Source of the DNA: an uncultured Pelagibacteraceae bacterium
Lineage (GTDB): Bacteria > Pseudomonadota > Alphaproteobacteria > Pelagibacterales > Pelagibacteraceae
NCBI GenBank assembly: GCA_902558815.1
Contig: CACEFF010000002.1
Location: 33,969 to 97,968, forward strand
Direction of reading: 5' to 3'
DNA: 64,000 nucleotides
In this document: in pieces, positions 1-8,690 of the stretch
Layout: every line of letters begins with the position of its first letter
Numbering within the stretch: the first letter of the stretch is position 1
Program-made: the position numbers and the translations under genes
Notes under the pieces: generated by a model
Seen by the model: only the letters and a program-made list of their open reading frames with translations
Databases searched by the model: none
What the model was told of the DNA's origin: nothing

Positions 1-1348
1 AATACCTTTTAAAAGATATAAAATTCAGGAAGTAATAAAACCTAATCAAGTAATTTTAGTTCAAGTTTCAAAAGATGAACGTGGTCAAAAAGGTGCTGCA
101 CTAAGTACTTTTATTTCTATAGCAGGTAAATATATCGTATTAATGCCAAATACCCCCAAAGGTGGTGGAATTTCAAGAAAAATTTTTAATCCTGCAGATA
201 GAAAAAAAATAAGATCTATTCTTAATGAAATAGATATTCCAAAAGAAATGGGGTTAATTGTGCGAACTGCAGGAAGTAATAAAACTAAAAATGAAATAAA
301 TCATGATCTTGATACTCTTATTAATACATGGAATCAAATCAAAAACGATGCAATTAATTCAATCGCTCCTACTTTAATACATCAAGAAAGTGACATCATA
401 AAAAGAACTCTTAGAGATATTTATGATGAAAATACAAAACATATAATTGTTGAGGGCAACGAGGGATATAAAAAAGCTCAAAATTTTATGAAAATGACAA
501 TGCCTTCTCACGTAAAAAAAATAAAAAAATATAGAGGTAAAACACCGTTATTTATTGAGGAAGGAATAGAACAAAAACTAAATCAAATTTTTGACTCGGA
601 GATTAAACTCAGTTCAGGTGGATATTTAGTAATTAATCCCACTGAAGCTTTGGTGTCAATTGATATCAACTCAGGAAGTTCAATCAAACAAAAAAATGTA
701 GAAAATACAGCTCTAGATACAAATCTTGAAGCTGCAGATGAAATTGCGAGACAAATCAAAATTAGAGATTTGTCTGGATTAATTATTATAGATTTTATCG
801 ATATGTTGAGTTATGGAAATCGGAAATTAGTAGAAAGAAGATTAAAAGAAAAATGTAGATTAGATAGAGCAAGAATTCAAATTGGTAGAATAAGTAATTT
901 TGGTTTGCTTGAGATGTCTAGACAGAGATTAAGAGAGAGCGCTATAAAATGGAAAATCAATCTCACAGATGAGTCATTTGCTCAAAAACTACTTAAACTA
1001 GTCGAGTTAAAAGCTGTTATAAATAAAGCAAAATTTGTTGAGCTTAAAGTTTGTGAAAAGATATCGAATTTTTTAAAAGAAAATTTTATTGAAGATTTAA
1101 CTTATTTTGAAAAAAAAAATAAATTAAAAATTGATATCATAGTTGATAATAAATTGATAATTCCTGAATATATTATTGATTTAAAAAACAAATCAAAAAA
1201 AACAATCGAACTAATTGAGCACATTGAAAAATTGAAAAATTTAGCATTACAAAAAAAAGAAGGAAAAATCATTGAATTTAAAGATAAAAAAAAATTTATA
1301 AAAAAACCATACAGAAGAAAAAAAAAATTTTTAAAAAGAGCTAAATAA
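1..1348 (+). CDS. rne: Ribonuclease E/G family endoribonuclease, 3' part (5' end outside window)
   Basis: The frame is open from base 2, upstream of the first ATG (143), and the early codons read as the end of an S1 RNA-binding domain (motif [15 protein letters not shown]), so the gene starts before the window. The 5'-sensor region (GLIVRTAG) and RNase H/DNase I-like catalytic core follow, with both metal-binding acidic motifs visible (DINSG and IDFIDM). The enzyme cuts single-stranded RNA in mRNA decay and rRNA/tRNA processing. Oddities: the Zn-link CPxCxG motif expected just after LLEMSRQRL is absent, and the protein ends soon after the small domain in a Lys/Arg-rich tail instead of the long scaffold of typical alphaproteobacterial RNase E. 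It overlaps thiG tail-to-tail by 8 bp. RNase G rather than E cannot be excluded from this fragment. Confidence 0.93.
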   Translation, partial: IPFKRYKIQEVIKPNQVILVQVSKDERGQKGAALSTFISIAGKYIVLMPNTPKGGGISRKIFNPADRKKIRSILNEIDIPKEMGLIVRTAGSNKTKNEINHDLDTLINTWNQIKNDAINSIAPTLIHQESDIIKRTLRDIYDENTKHIIVEGNEGYKKAQNFMKMTMPSHVKKIKKYRGKTPLFIEEGIEQKLNQIFDSEIKLSSGGYLVINPTEALVSIDINSGSSIKQKNVENTALDTNLEAADEIARQIKIRDLSGLIIIDFIDMLSYGNRKLVERRLKEKCRLDRARIQIGRISNFGLLEMSRQRLRESAIKWKINLTDESFAQKLLKLVELKAVINKAKFVELKVCEKISNFLKENFIEDLTYFEKKNKLKIDIIVDNKLIIPEYIIDLKNKSKKTIELIEHIEKLKNLALQKKEGKIIEFKDKKKFIKKPYRRKKKFLKRAK

Positions 1349-2114
1349 TACCCTTTGTAGGAGATGATGCTGATCCCATCAAAGTTTTTTGAATTCTACC
1401 TGAGAGGAAACTTTTTCTACCAGCTATAACTGCATACCGAAAAGCAGAAGCCATCTCAAAAGGTTTTTTAGCTTTAGCAATAGCTGTATTTACCAATACT
1501 CCATCACATCCTAATTCCATTGCAATAGTAGCATCTGATGCTTGTCCTAATCCCGCATCAACTATCAAGGGTAATTTTGTTTGATTCCGAATAATTTTAA
1601 TATTTATCTTATTTAAAATCCCTAAACCTGAACCAATCGGTGCTGCTAAAGGCATAATCGCGCAAGCTCCAGCATTTTCTAACCTCTTAGCCATTAACGG
1701 GTCATCGTTACAGTAAACCATAACTTTAAAACCTTCCTTTGAAAGTATCTCAGTTGATTTAAGTGTTTCTATCATCTCAGGAAACAAATTTTTTTTATCT
1801 CCAAGGACCTCTAGCTTTACCAATTTCCATCCACCTATTTCTCTTGCTAATCTCAAAGTCCGTAATGCCTCAATAGAATTAAAACAGCCAGCAGTGTTAG
1901 GTAAATAAGTAATTTTTCTTGGATCGATATAGTCCATTAATAAGGGTTTTTTTTTGTCAGTAATATTAACTCTTCTAACTGCCACTGTAACTATTTCTGC
2001 TCCAGCTAATTTAATAGCTTTAGCACATTCTTTCATATTTTTGTATTTTCCGGTACCTACTATGAGTCTGGAATTAAATTTTTTACCAGCTATTAAGAGT
2101 TTTTCTTTTTTCAA
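1341..2114 (-). CDS. thiG: Thiazole synthase ThiG
   Basis: 257 aa, normal family length. ThiG condenses 1-deoxy-D-xylulose-5-phosphate, an iminoacetate/dehydroglycine unit and ThiS-thiocarboxylate sulfur into the thiazole phosphate of thiamine. Family motifs are present: [10 protein letters not shown] near the N-terminus, KLEVLGD carrying the candidate Schiff-base Lys, and the phosphate-binding [11 protein letters not shown] and [11 protein letters not shown] near the C-terminus. It lies 2 bp downstream of thiS on the same strand, so the two are surely co-transcribed. No thiC, thiE, thiO/thiH or thiF is seen here, so the rest of the pathway must lie elsewhere or be missing. Confidence 0.95.
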   Translation of the reverse strand: MKKEKLLIAGKKFNSRLIVGTGKYKNMKECAKAIKLAGAEIVTVAVRRVNITDKKKPLLMDYIDPRKITYLPNTAGCFNSIEALRTLRLAREIGGWKLVKLEVLGDKKNLFPEMIETLKSTEILSKEGFKVMVYCNDDPLMAKRLENAGACAIMPLAAPIGSGLGILNKINIKIIRNQTKLPLIVDAGLGQASDATIAMELGCDGVLVNTAIAKAKKPFEMASAFRYAVIAGRKSFLSGRIQKTLMGSASSPTKGII

Positions 2115-2116
2115 TT

Positions 2117-2335
2117 TTAACCACCTCCAATAAAATGAACTATTTCAAGTTCATCATTTTCTTTTAATTTAATTTTGTTAAGTTTTTTTTTATCTAATAT
2201 CTCATGATTTAACTCAATTGCCACTTTTTTAATAGGTATTTTTAACTTACTTATAAGACTTTGGAGTTCAAAGTTATCGTTAACTATTTTAAATTTACCA
2301 TTTATTTTAATTTTTATTTTTTTTATTTTTTTCAT
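2117..2335 (-). CDS. thiS: Sulfur carrier protein ThiS
   Basis: 72 aa ubiquitin-like beta-grasp protein. It carries the sulfur as a C-terminal thiocarboxylate for ThiG. The sequence ends in IGGG; family members end in a Gly-Gly pair that is adenylated and thiolated, so the terminal glycines fit. The Lys/Ile-rich first strand is normal for this AT-rich genome. It is first gene of thiSG and starts only 16 bp from the divergent aroQ start, so its promoter must lie inside aroQ. Confidence 0.9.
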   Translation of the reverse strand: MKKIKKIKIKINGKFKIVNDNFELQSLISKLKIPIKKVAIELNHEILDKKKLNKIKLKENDELEIVHFIGGG

Positions 2336-2351
2336 CGTATATAAGAGACTA

Positions 2352-2792
2352 ATGAATAATAAAATTATTATTATTAATGGTCCAAATATTAATCTATTAG
2401 GTGAAAGAGAACAATCACAATATGGTGATATAACGTTTAAAGAATTAAAAGAAAATTGTATAGATAAATCAAAGGAATTAAATTTAGATATTGAATTTGT
2501 TCAATCAAATGTTGAAGGTGAAGTAGTAAATCTAATTCAAAATTCTAGAAAAAATTTTGATGGAATGATTATTAATGCTGCTGCTTTTACACATACATCT
2601 ATAGCAATTAGAGACGCATTAAGTGTTTTCAAGAAACCTATTATTGAATTACATTTATCAAATATTTATAAAAGAGAAGAATTTAGACATAAATCACTTA
2701 TAAGTGATGTTGTTGATGGTGGAATTTTTGGTTTGGGTGCCAATGGTTATATTTTAGCCATAATTGCAATGCAAAAGATCTTGAAGAAATGA
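2352..2792 (+). CDS. aroQ: Type II 3-dehydroquinate dehydratase
   Basis: 146 aa, the normal type II size. It performs the third step of the shikimate pathway, 3-dehydroquinate to 3-dehydroshikimate, in the cytoplasm. The signature GPNINLLGERE followed by QYG (active-site Tyr loop) is at residues 10-25, and the catalytic region with HLSNIYKREEFRHKS (two His) is near residues 100-115. It overlaps accB by 4 bp (ATGA type), giving an aroQ-accB-accC operon, a usual alphaproteobacterial arrangement. Confidence 0.96.
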   Translation: MNNKIIIINGPNINLLGEREQSQYGDITFKELKENCIDKSKELNLDIEFVQSNVEGEVVNLIQNSRKNFDGMIINAAAFTHTSIAIRDALSVFKKPIIELHLSNIYKREEFRHKSLISDVVDGGIFGLGANGYILAIIAMQKILKK

Positions 2793-3220
2793 AGATTGAT
2801 AAAAAAATTATAAAAGAGCTAAGCGATTATTTAGATGAATTTAATCTGACTGAGTTAGAATACACTGAGAAAGATACAAAAATAAAAGTTTCAAAAAATA
2901 ATATTTCAATCAGCAATCAACCTCTATCAACAACTAATAATATAAAATCTACTATAGAAAATCCAATAGAACTTAATCAAAAAGATGGAATTCAAATTAC
3001 ATCTCCTATTATTGGAACAGCTTATCACTCACCTGAACCAGGTGCAAAAAAATTTGTTGAAGTTGGAAAAAAAATTAAAAAAGGTGATACTGTTATGATA
3101 GTTGAAGCAATGAAAACTATGAACCATGTACCTTCATCCACTGACGGAATCGTTAAAGAAATATGTGTTAAAGATGGTCAACCAGTTGAGTTTGGGCAAA
3201 CAATAATCATACTCGAGTAA
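2789..3220 (+). CDS. accB: Biotin carboxyl carrier protein of acetyl-CoA carboxylase
   Basis: 143 aa. It has an N-terminal helical region, a Ser/Asn/Thr-rich linker (about residues 38-60) and a C-terminal biotinyl domain. The biotin attachment motif VEAMKTMN is present with the acceptor Lys at residue 109. BCCP carries carboxybiotin between AccC and the carboxyltransferase AccAD, the first committed step of fatty-acid synthesis. Its stop overlaps the accC start by one base. Confidence 0.96.
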   Translation: MKIDKKIIKELSDYLDEFNLTELEYTEKDTKIKVSKNNISISNQPLSTTNNIKSTIENPIELNQKDGIQITSPIIGTAYHSPEPGAKKFVEVGKKIKKGDTVMIVEAMKTMNHVPSSTDGIVKEICVKDGQPVEFGQTIIILE

Positions 3221-4557
3221 TGTTTAAGAAAATTTTAATTGCGAACCGTGGGGAAATTGCAGTTAGAGTTATTAGAGCTTGTAAAGAATGGGGAATTTCT
3301 ACTGTAGCAGTTCACTCAGATGTAGACAGAGATAGTATGCATGTAAAATTAGCTGATGAAAGTATTTGTATAGGATCACATCAACCAGCTAATAGTTATT
3401 TAAATATTCCAGCACTATTATCTGCTATTGACTTAACAAATACTGAAGCTGTTCATCCAGGCTATGGATTCTTATCTGAAAATGCAAATTTTGCAAAAGT
3501 TTTAGAAGATAATAATATAAAGTTTATAGGTGCTTCTTCAAAACATATAGAAATGATGGGGGATAAAATTCAAGCAAAAAAAATTGCTAAAGAAAATGGT
3601 CTACCTGTCATAGAGGGTTCTGAAGGAGGAGTAAAAAATGTTTCAGAAGCTAAAAATCTTTGTAAAAAAATTGGATTTCCAGTTTTAATTAAGGCATCAG
3701 GTGGAGGTGGTGGAAAAGGAATGAAAATTGTACATAAGGAAAATGAATTTGAAACACTTTTTTCTACTGCAAAATCAGAGGCTATGAAGTATTTTGGTAA
3801 TGATGAAGTTTATATAGAGAAATTTTTTCAGAACCCAAGACACATAGAGGTTCAAATATTAGCTGGGAAAAATAGAACTATTCATTTACATGAGAGGGAT
3901 TGCTCTGTTCAAAGAAGACATCAAAAACTAATTGAGGAAACTCCAAGTCCAGTATTAAACGACGAAATTAGAAAAGACTTATTCGAGAAGACAGTAAAAA
4001 TGGTAAGCAAAATTGGATACGAGGGTGCTGGAACAGTCGAATTTATTTATGAAGACGGAAAATTTTATTTTTTAGAGATGAATACACGTGTTCAAGTTGA
4101 GCACCCAGTTACTGAAATGGTAACTGGAATAGATATTATAAAAGAACAAATTTGGATTGCTTTTTCAGGTGAAACAGCACTTAAACAATCCGACATTAAA
4201 CCAAGAGGACATGCTATAGAGTGTAGAATAAATGCAGAAGACCCAAGTAAAAATTTTCAACCTTCTCCTGGAACAATCGGTATGTGTCATCAACCATCAG
4301 GTTTTAGAACTCGAGTAGATGGAGCAATTTATCAAGGGTATAAAGTAACTCCATACTATGACAGTATGATTTGTAAATTAATCTGCCATGGACGAAATAG
4401 ATTAGAAGCTATTCAAAGAATGAATAGGTCTTTAGACGAATTTGTCATTGAGGGTATAACAACTACAATTCCATTACATAAAAAAGTTCTGAATCATAAA
4501 AAATTTATTGATTCAAACTTTAATGTTAGTTGGCTTGATAATGAAAAAATAATTTAA
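3220..4557 (+). CDS. accC: Biotin carboxylase subunit of acetyl-CoA carboxylase
   Basis: 445 aa ATP-grasp enzyme that carboxylates the biotin on AccB using ATP and bicarbonate. Visible: N-terminal FKKILIANRGEIAVRV, the glycine-rich ATP-binding loop KASGGGGGKGMKIV, HERDCSVQRRHQK, and catalytic region EMNTRVQVEHPVTEMVTG. Length matches E. coli AccC (about 449 aa). The 3' end meets DUF2155 tail-to-tail with a 4 bp overlap. Confidence 0.97.
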   Translation: MFKKILIANRGEIAVRVIRACKEWGISTVAVHSDVDRDSMHVKLADESICIGSHQPANSYLNIPALLSAIDLTNTEAVHPGYGFLSENANFAKVLEDNNIKFIGASSKHIEMMGDKIQAKKIAKENGLPVIEGSEGGVKNVSEAKNLCKKIGFPVLIKASGGGGGKGMKIVHKENEFETLFSTAKSEAMKYFGNDEVYIEKFFQNPRHIEVQILAGKNRTIHLHERDCSVQRRHQKLIEETPSPVLNDEIRKDLFEKTVKMVSKIGYEGAGTVEFIYEDGKFYFLEMNTRVQVEHPVTEMVTGIDIIKEQIWIAFSGETALKQSDIKPRGHAIECRINAEDPSKNFQPSPGTIGMCHQPSGFRTRVDGAIYQGYKVTPYYDSMICKLICHGRNRLEAIQRMNRSLDEFVIEGITTTIPLHKKVLNHKKFIDSNFNVSWLDNEKII

Positions 4558-4967
4558 TAACACCCAACTAACCAAATATCGTAAACTGGATGATCAAAAG
4601 GAGTAATAGATGGACTTGAAGAAAACATCCAACCATTAAAAACAAATACACCATCCTTATTTTTGACAGTTAAATCCTTGGCTTGAACATATGCTGTAAT
4701 CTCTGGATTATCATCAAATTCAGAATTTTTACATTTAAAACTTTTTATTAAAAGATCTTTATGTTTAAACTCTTTACCATTCTCAATTTTTATTAATATA
4801 TTTTTTGAACTAATTTTATCTAAAATTTTAATATAAGTATAATTTCCTTCTAATTCATCAGAAGAAGTTGAATATGACTTATTGCCAATTAAAAAGATAA
4901 TAAAAAAAACTAATAAAAATAGATTAAGTTTAATCTTTCCAACTCTTATATTTTTTTTTAGTAGCAT
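4554..4967 (-). CDS. DUF2155 family exported protein
   Basis: An ORF is open from 4994 but I choose the internal ATG at 4967, which places a classical signal peptide (KK..R..K then LNLFLLVFFIIFLIG) at the N-terminus and cuts the overlap with the upstream NDUFA12 gene to 38 bp. The C-terminal part (VQAKDLTVKNKDGVFVFNGW, SSPSITPFDHPVYDIWLVGC) matches the alphaproteobacterial DUF2155 family as I recall it. Function is unknown. Its place beside NDUFA12 and accBC is typical of the class and hints at an envelope or respiratory-chain accessory role, which is inference only. Confidence 0.75.
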   Translation of the reverse strand: MLLKKNIRVGKIKLNLFLLVFFIIFLIGNKSYSTSSDELEGNYTYIKILDKISSKNILIKIENGKEFKHKDLLIKSFKCKNSEFDDNPEITAYVQAKDLTVKNKDGVFVFNGWMFSSSPSITPFDHPVYDIWLVGCY

Positions 4968-5289
4968 CTTTATTTTTATTTGGATAGTAGGCATGTTCTG
5001 TGCCAGTTAAATTTGGTTTATGTGATTTTTGCCAATCGTATTTTTGCAAATTTTGTTTTTTTTCTATTTTGTTTGGAGTGAAATGCATCCATGAAAACCA
5101 CTCAACTGGAATTTTAGAAGCGTCTATTTCATTGGAATAAATGACCCATCTTCTACCTTTTTTATTTTCATAATACTTATTACCGAATGAGTCCTTTCCT
5201 ACGAATGTGCCAAACAATATAGTTTCAATTCTAGTTCCAAAGGTATCCTGATTCCACCAAGTAAAAATTTTATTAAATATTGTCAACAT
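4930..5289 (-). CDS. NADH:ubiquinone oxidoreductase 17.2 kDa subunit homologue (NDUFA12 family)
   Basis: 119 aa from ATG 5289; an in-frame TTG at 5310 could extend it by 7 codons but ATG gives the usual start (MLTIFNKIFTWWNQDTFGTR). The family core is FGTFVGKDSFGNKYYE, GRRWVIYSNEIDASKIP and EWFSWMH. NDUFA12 is an accessory subunit of mitochondrial complex I whose bacterial homologues occur mainly in Alphaproteobacteria, where it sits on the peripheral arm near the Q module. The main nuo operon is not in this window. It overlaps the downstream DUF2155 gene. Confidence 0.9.
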   Translation of the reverse strand: MLTIFNKIFTWWNQDTFGTRIETILFGTFVGKDSFGNKYYENKKGRRWVIYSNEIDASKIPVEWFSWMHFTPNKIEKKQNLQKYDWQKSHKPNLTGTEHAYYPNKNKDATKKKYKSWKD

Positions 5290-5360
5290 ATAATTATAAT
5301 AAAGTTTCAATTCAAAATTGTATAAATTAAATTAGACTAAAATTTGATTTTGTATATAAA

Positions 5361-5384
5361 TAATTTGAATCATTATTCAAATTA
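5361..5384. promoter_or_regulatory. Perfect 10-bp inverted repeat with 4-nt loop in a 5' leader
   Basis: Arms TAATTTGAAT (5361-5370) and ATTCAAATTA (5375-5384) flank the loop CATT. The dyad ends 20 bp before the ATG at 5405 and lies in the only sizeable gap between two divergent genes. It could be an operator or an RNA hairpin affecting translation; no known regulator motif is recognised. AT-rich DNA makes palindromes easy to find, so functional status is uncertain. Confidence 0.35.
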
Positions 5385-5404
5385 ATTTTAAAAATTGGGG
5401 TCAA

Positions 5405-6229
5405 ATGGCAAAATACTTAGTTGAGACTTATTATACTTGTACGTTTAAAGTAAATCATTATCTAGACGATATTAACGAAACTGAGTTAAAAAATCTGGAA
5501 AAAAGGGATGATGGAAAATTTGAAGTTTTGGATGTTAAGCTCGATAATAGAAAAACAAAAAATCTTGACCCAAAAAACAATAAAATAATTGAAAATAAAA
5601 ATATTGATGTAGTCTCAGAGGCTGAGCAATTAAAACCTAAAAGTCTAGAAAATATTATTAAATCGCAAAATTTAAACTCCGATGCTAATAGCAAAAGATT
5701 TAGTATGCCAGATAGAAGAAAAGGTTATATTCAAAAAGCTACTATTGGTGATCACAAAGTTTATCTTCATACAGGTGAATATGAGGATGGTAAAATTGGT
5801 GAAATTTTCATAGATACAAGTAAAGAAGGTGAATTAGTTAAAGCTTTAATGAATAATTTTGCAATTGCTGTTTCCTTAGGGTTGCAATACGGGGTCCCTT
5901 TAGACGAGTTTATAAGCGCATTTGTAGGAACAAAATTTGAACCCTCAGGTAAAGTTTATGGGAACGATAGAATTCTTAGTGCAACTTCAATATTAGATTA
6001 TATTTTTAGAGAACTAGCTATTTCGTATCAAAATAGAGAAGATCTTGCTCATACTCCTGCTATTGGTAATTCTGAAAACTCTAATCTAGAAGAACAAAAT
6101 TCAGATGATCAAAATAAACTATTAAAGATTGTAAAAGATATAACTAGTAAAGGATTTGTTAGAAATAATTATAAAAAAAATTTAGTAGATTTGTCTGATG
6201 TAAAAATAAATCTAAAAGGAAAAAAATAA
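5405..6229 (+). CDS. Stand-alone protein resembling the C-terminal region of class II (B12-dependent) ribonucleotide reductase
   Basis: 274 aa. Residues about 95-215 ([70 protein letters not shown]) look like the tail of NrdJ-type ribonucleotide reductase from Alphaproteobacteria. The catalytic barrel, with its radical and redox cysteines, is absent. The first 55 residues ([19 protein letters not shown]) look like a separate conserved N-terminal domain, followed by a linker. So this is either a free accessory domain or a repurposed fragment, not a reductase by itself. The family assignment is from memory of sequence; function is unknown. It meets aspS tail-to-tail with a one-base gap. Confidence 0.65.
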   Translation: MAKYLVETYYTCTFKVNHYLDDINETELKNLEKRDDGKFEVLDVKLDNRKTKNLDPKNNKIIENKNIDVVSEAEQLKPKSLENIIKSQNLNSDANSKRFSMPDRRKGYIQKATIGDHKVYLHTGEYEDGKIGEIFIDTSKEGELVKALMNNFAIAVSLGLQYGVPLDEFISAFVGTKFEPSGKVYGNDRILSATSILDYIFRELAISYQNREDLAHTPAIGNSENSNLEEQNSDDQNKLLKIVKDITSKGFVRNNYKKNLVDLSDVKINLKGKK

Positions 6230-6230
6230 G

Positions 6231-8015
6231 CTATTTTTTTAACTTTAATAATAAACTCAATTCTTTTAATTGATTTTCACTAACATTTGAAGGAGCATCC
6301 ATCATTAAATCTTGCGCATTTTGGTTCATTGGAAACATTGTAACCTCTCTTATATTTTTTTCATTAGCTAAAAGCATTACAATTCTATCTATTCCTGGAG
6401 CAATACCTCCATGGGGTGGAGCACCATAACTAAGTGCATTAATCATACCACTAAACTTTTCATCAACTTGTTTTTTATCATATCCAGCAATTGAAAAAAG
6501 TTTATACATCAGTTCGGGTATATGATTTCTAATAGCTCCCGAAGAAAGCTCTATACCATTACAAACAATGTCATACTGATAAGCTAATATGTCTAGTGGT
6601 TTTTCAAAATTAATTTTTCCTATATCTCCTTGGGGCATTGAAAATGGATTATGACTAAACTCAATTTTATTGGTTTGTTCATCTCTTTCAAACATTGGAT
6701 AATCGATAACCCAACAAAATGCAAAAATATTTTCATCTATCAAGTCTAAATCTTTAGCAATTTTATCTCTTGCCAAAGAAGTAATTTTCTCCAATTCTTT
6801 TTGTTTATCACAGGCTAAAAAAACACTGTCCCCCACTTTTGCTTGAGTTTTTTCCATAATTTTTTCTAAAGCTTCTCTCGAAAAAAATTTACCGATTGGT
6901 CCTTTTGCAAAAATTTCATCACTTTCCTCAATTGTAAAATAAGCCAAACCAGATGCTCCTTGATCTTTTGCCCATTTGTCAATATTATCAAAAAAACTTC
7001 TTGGTTTGTCTTGAGTACTTTTCGTTACAATACACCTTACTCTTGACCCAGTCTTCACAAGCTTTTTGAATATTTCAAAAGAAACATCTTCCCTAGTAAA
7101 AATATCAGTAATATCATTTATAATTAATGGATTTCTTAAATCTGGCTTATCACTACCGTATTTTAACAAAGCATCTGAGTAAGTAATCTTAGGAAATTTA
7201 TTAAACATTAATTTCTTGTTTGAAAATTTTTTAAAGGTACTAATTAATAATTTTTCAACTACATTGAATACATCTTCTTGTTCAACAAAAGACATTTCTA
7301 AGTCTAATTGATAAAATTCGCCTGGACTTCTGTCTGCTCTTGCATCTTCGTCTCTAAAACATGGTGCAATTTGAAAATATTTATCAAAACCTGAAACCAT
7401 TATAAGCTGTTTAAATTGTTGTGGTGCCTGAGGTAATGCATAAAATTTTCCTGGGTTTAATCTACTTGGAACAAGAAAATCCCTAGCACCCTCTGGACTT
7501 GAAGAAGTCAATATAGGCGTTTGAAACTCCAAAAAACCTAAATTACTCATCTCATTTCGAATAAAAGAAATTACTTTTGATCTTAGAATAATATTTTCAT
7601 GAATTTTTTTTCTCCTTAAATCCAAAAATCTATATTTTAATCTTATTTCTTCTGCATATTCTTGGTCACTAAAAATAGGCATTGGTAATTCTTTGCAAGT
7701 TCCCAAAATGTTAAAGCTTTCTATCGAAACTTCTATTTCACCAGTTTTAATTTCTTTATTTATTGTTTCTGTAGATCTATCTAAAACTTTTCCATTAATA
7801 CTTATTACAGTTTCAAGCTGTATTTTTTCTATTTTAGAAAAATTCTTGTTTTCATTATCGATTATGCACTGGGTGATACCATAATTATCTCTTAAATCTA
7901 AAAACAATAAATTGCCATGATCTCTTATCTTATTTATCCAGCCAGATAAAAGTACCTTTTTGCCCACGTGACTCTTATTAAGTTCATTACAATTATGACT
8001 TCTATATTTGTTCAA
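6231..8015 (-). CDS. aspS: Aspartyl-tRNA synthetase
   Basis: 594 aa, the usual bacterial type length. It has an N-terminal OB-fold anticodon-binding domain (GWINKIRDHGNLLFLDLRD), class II motif 2 (FRDEDARADRSPGEFYQLD), the GAD insertion domain and motif 3 (GGIAPGIDRIVMLL). It charges tRNA-Asp; whether it also charges tRNA-Asn depends on a GatCAB system not seen here. It is the last gene of a minus-strand run DUF2066-hda-aspS and starts 1 bp after the hda stop. Confidence 0.97.
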   Translation of the reverse strand: MNKYRSHNCNELNKSHVGKKVLLSGWINKIRDHGNLLFLDLRDNYGITQCIIDNENKNFSKIEKIQLETVISINGKVLDRSTETINKEIKTGEIEVSIESFNILGTCKELPMPIFSDQEYAEEIRLKYRFLDLRRKKIHENIILRSKVISFIRNEMSNLGFLEFQTPILTSSSPEGARDFLVPSRLNPGKFYALPQAPQQFKQLIMVSGFDKYFQIAPCFRDEDARADRSPGEFYQLDLEMSFVEQEDVFNVVEKLLISTFKKFSNKKLMFNKFPKITYSDALLKYGSDKPDLRNPLIINDITDIFTREDVSFEIFKKLVKTGSRVRCIVTKSTQDKPRSFFDNIDKWAKDQGASGLAYFTIEESDEIFAKGPIGKFFSREALEKIMEKTQAKVGDSVFLACDKQKELEKITSLARDKIAKDLDLIDENIFAFCWVIDYPMFERDEQTNKIEFSHNPFSMPQGDIGKINFEKPLDILAYQYDIVCNGIELSSGAIRNHIPELMYKLFSIAGYDKKQVDEKFSGMINALSYGAPPHGGIAPGIDRIVMLLANEKNIREVTMFPMNQNAQDLMMDAPSNVSENQLKELSLLLKLKK

Positions 8016-8690
8016 TCATTCCCCCAAAGCTTCTTTAATAATTTTAAAATCAATAGATTTTTTTTTTTTTAAACTTATTTTATCGATCTTATATATAAAA
8101 TTAAATATTTCACTATATGATCTATTAATTCTTTTAATTATATAATCAATTAACTTTTTATCTAAAGAAATTTGACGATCAGACAAATTTTTTAAAATTA
8201 AGGCAAACATTAATTCATCATCAGGTTTTTCTATATTTTGTAAAAGGAAATTTTTTGCTCTTGATTTAAGATCAGCAAGTTTAAAATTTATATCGACAAT
8301 TGAACTTGTGGAAGTCACGATCAAAAATTTGTTATCTTGTTCAACAATATTGAATAAAGTAAATATGGATTTTTCATCAACTTTTTCGTTTAAATTTTCT
8401 AAAATTATATTTTGATAAACTTTAATTTCATTTAAATTTTTTTCGTTGAATAAACTTGCTTCAAATTTGATGCCCTTAAAACGTTTTAAGAAAATATCTA
8501 CCAAGTGAGTTTTTCCCGAAAATCTTTCTCCACTAATATTTAAAAAATTTTTTTCCCATTTTGGCCATTTTTGTAAAAATTTAAATATATGAATATTACT
8601 GTTGGAAACATAAAAATCATCATCTTTGAAATTTTGTTCATAATCAAAATTAATAATAAGTTGATTATAATCTTTCACTTTAGTATCCAT
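8016..8690 (-). CDS. Hda/DnaA-like AAA+ ATPase
   Basis: 224 aa. It contains a Walker A region GERFSGKTHLVDIFLKR (about residues 54-70) and an acidic Walker-B-like strand (YQNIILENLNE), with the AAA+ layout of Hda: DnaA domain III without the DNA-binding domain IV. Hda-type proteins stimulate DnaA-ATP hydrolysis through the beta clamp; the expected N-terminal clamp-binding motif is not clear to me (QLIINFDYEQ is a candidate). Near its 3' end a run of 13 A (coding strand) encodes four Lys, a slippage-prone tract kept in frame. Overlaps the upstream DUF2066 gene by 16 bp. Confidence 0.75.
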   Translation of the reverse strand: MDTKVKDYNQLIINFDYEQNFKDDDFYVSNSNIHIFKFLQKWPKWEKNFLNISGERFSGKTHLVDIFLKRFKGIKFEASLFNEKNLNEIKVYQNIILENLNEKVDEKSIFTLFNIVEQDNKFLIVTSTSSIVDINFKLADLKSRAKNFLLQNIEKPDDELMFALILKNLSDRQISLDKKLIDYIIKRINRSYSEIFNFIYKIDKISLKKKKSIDFKIIKEALGE

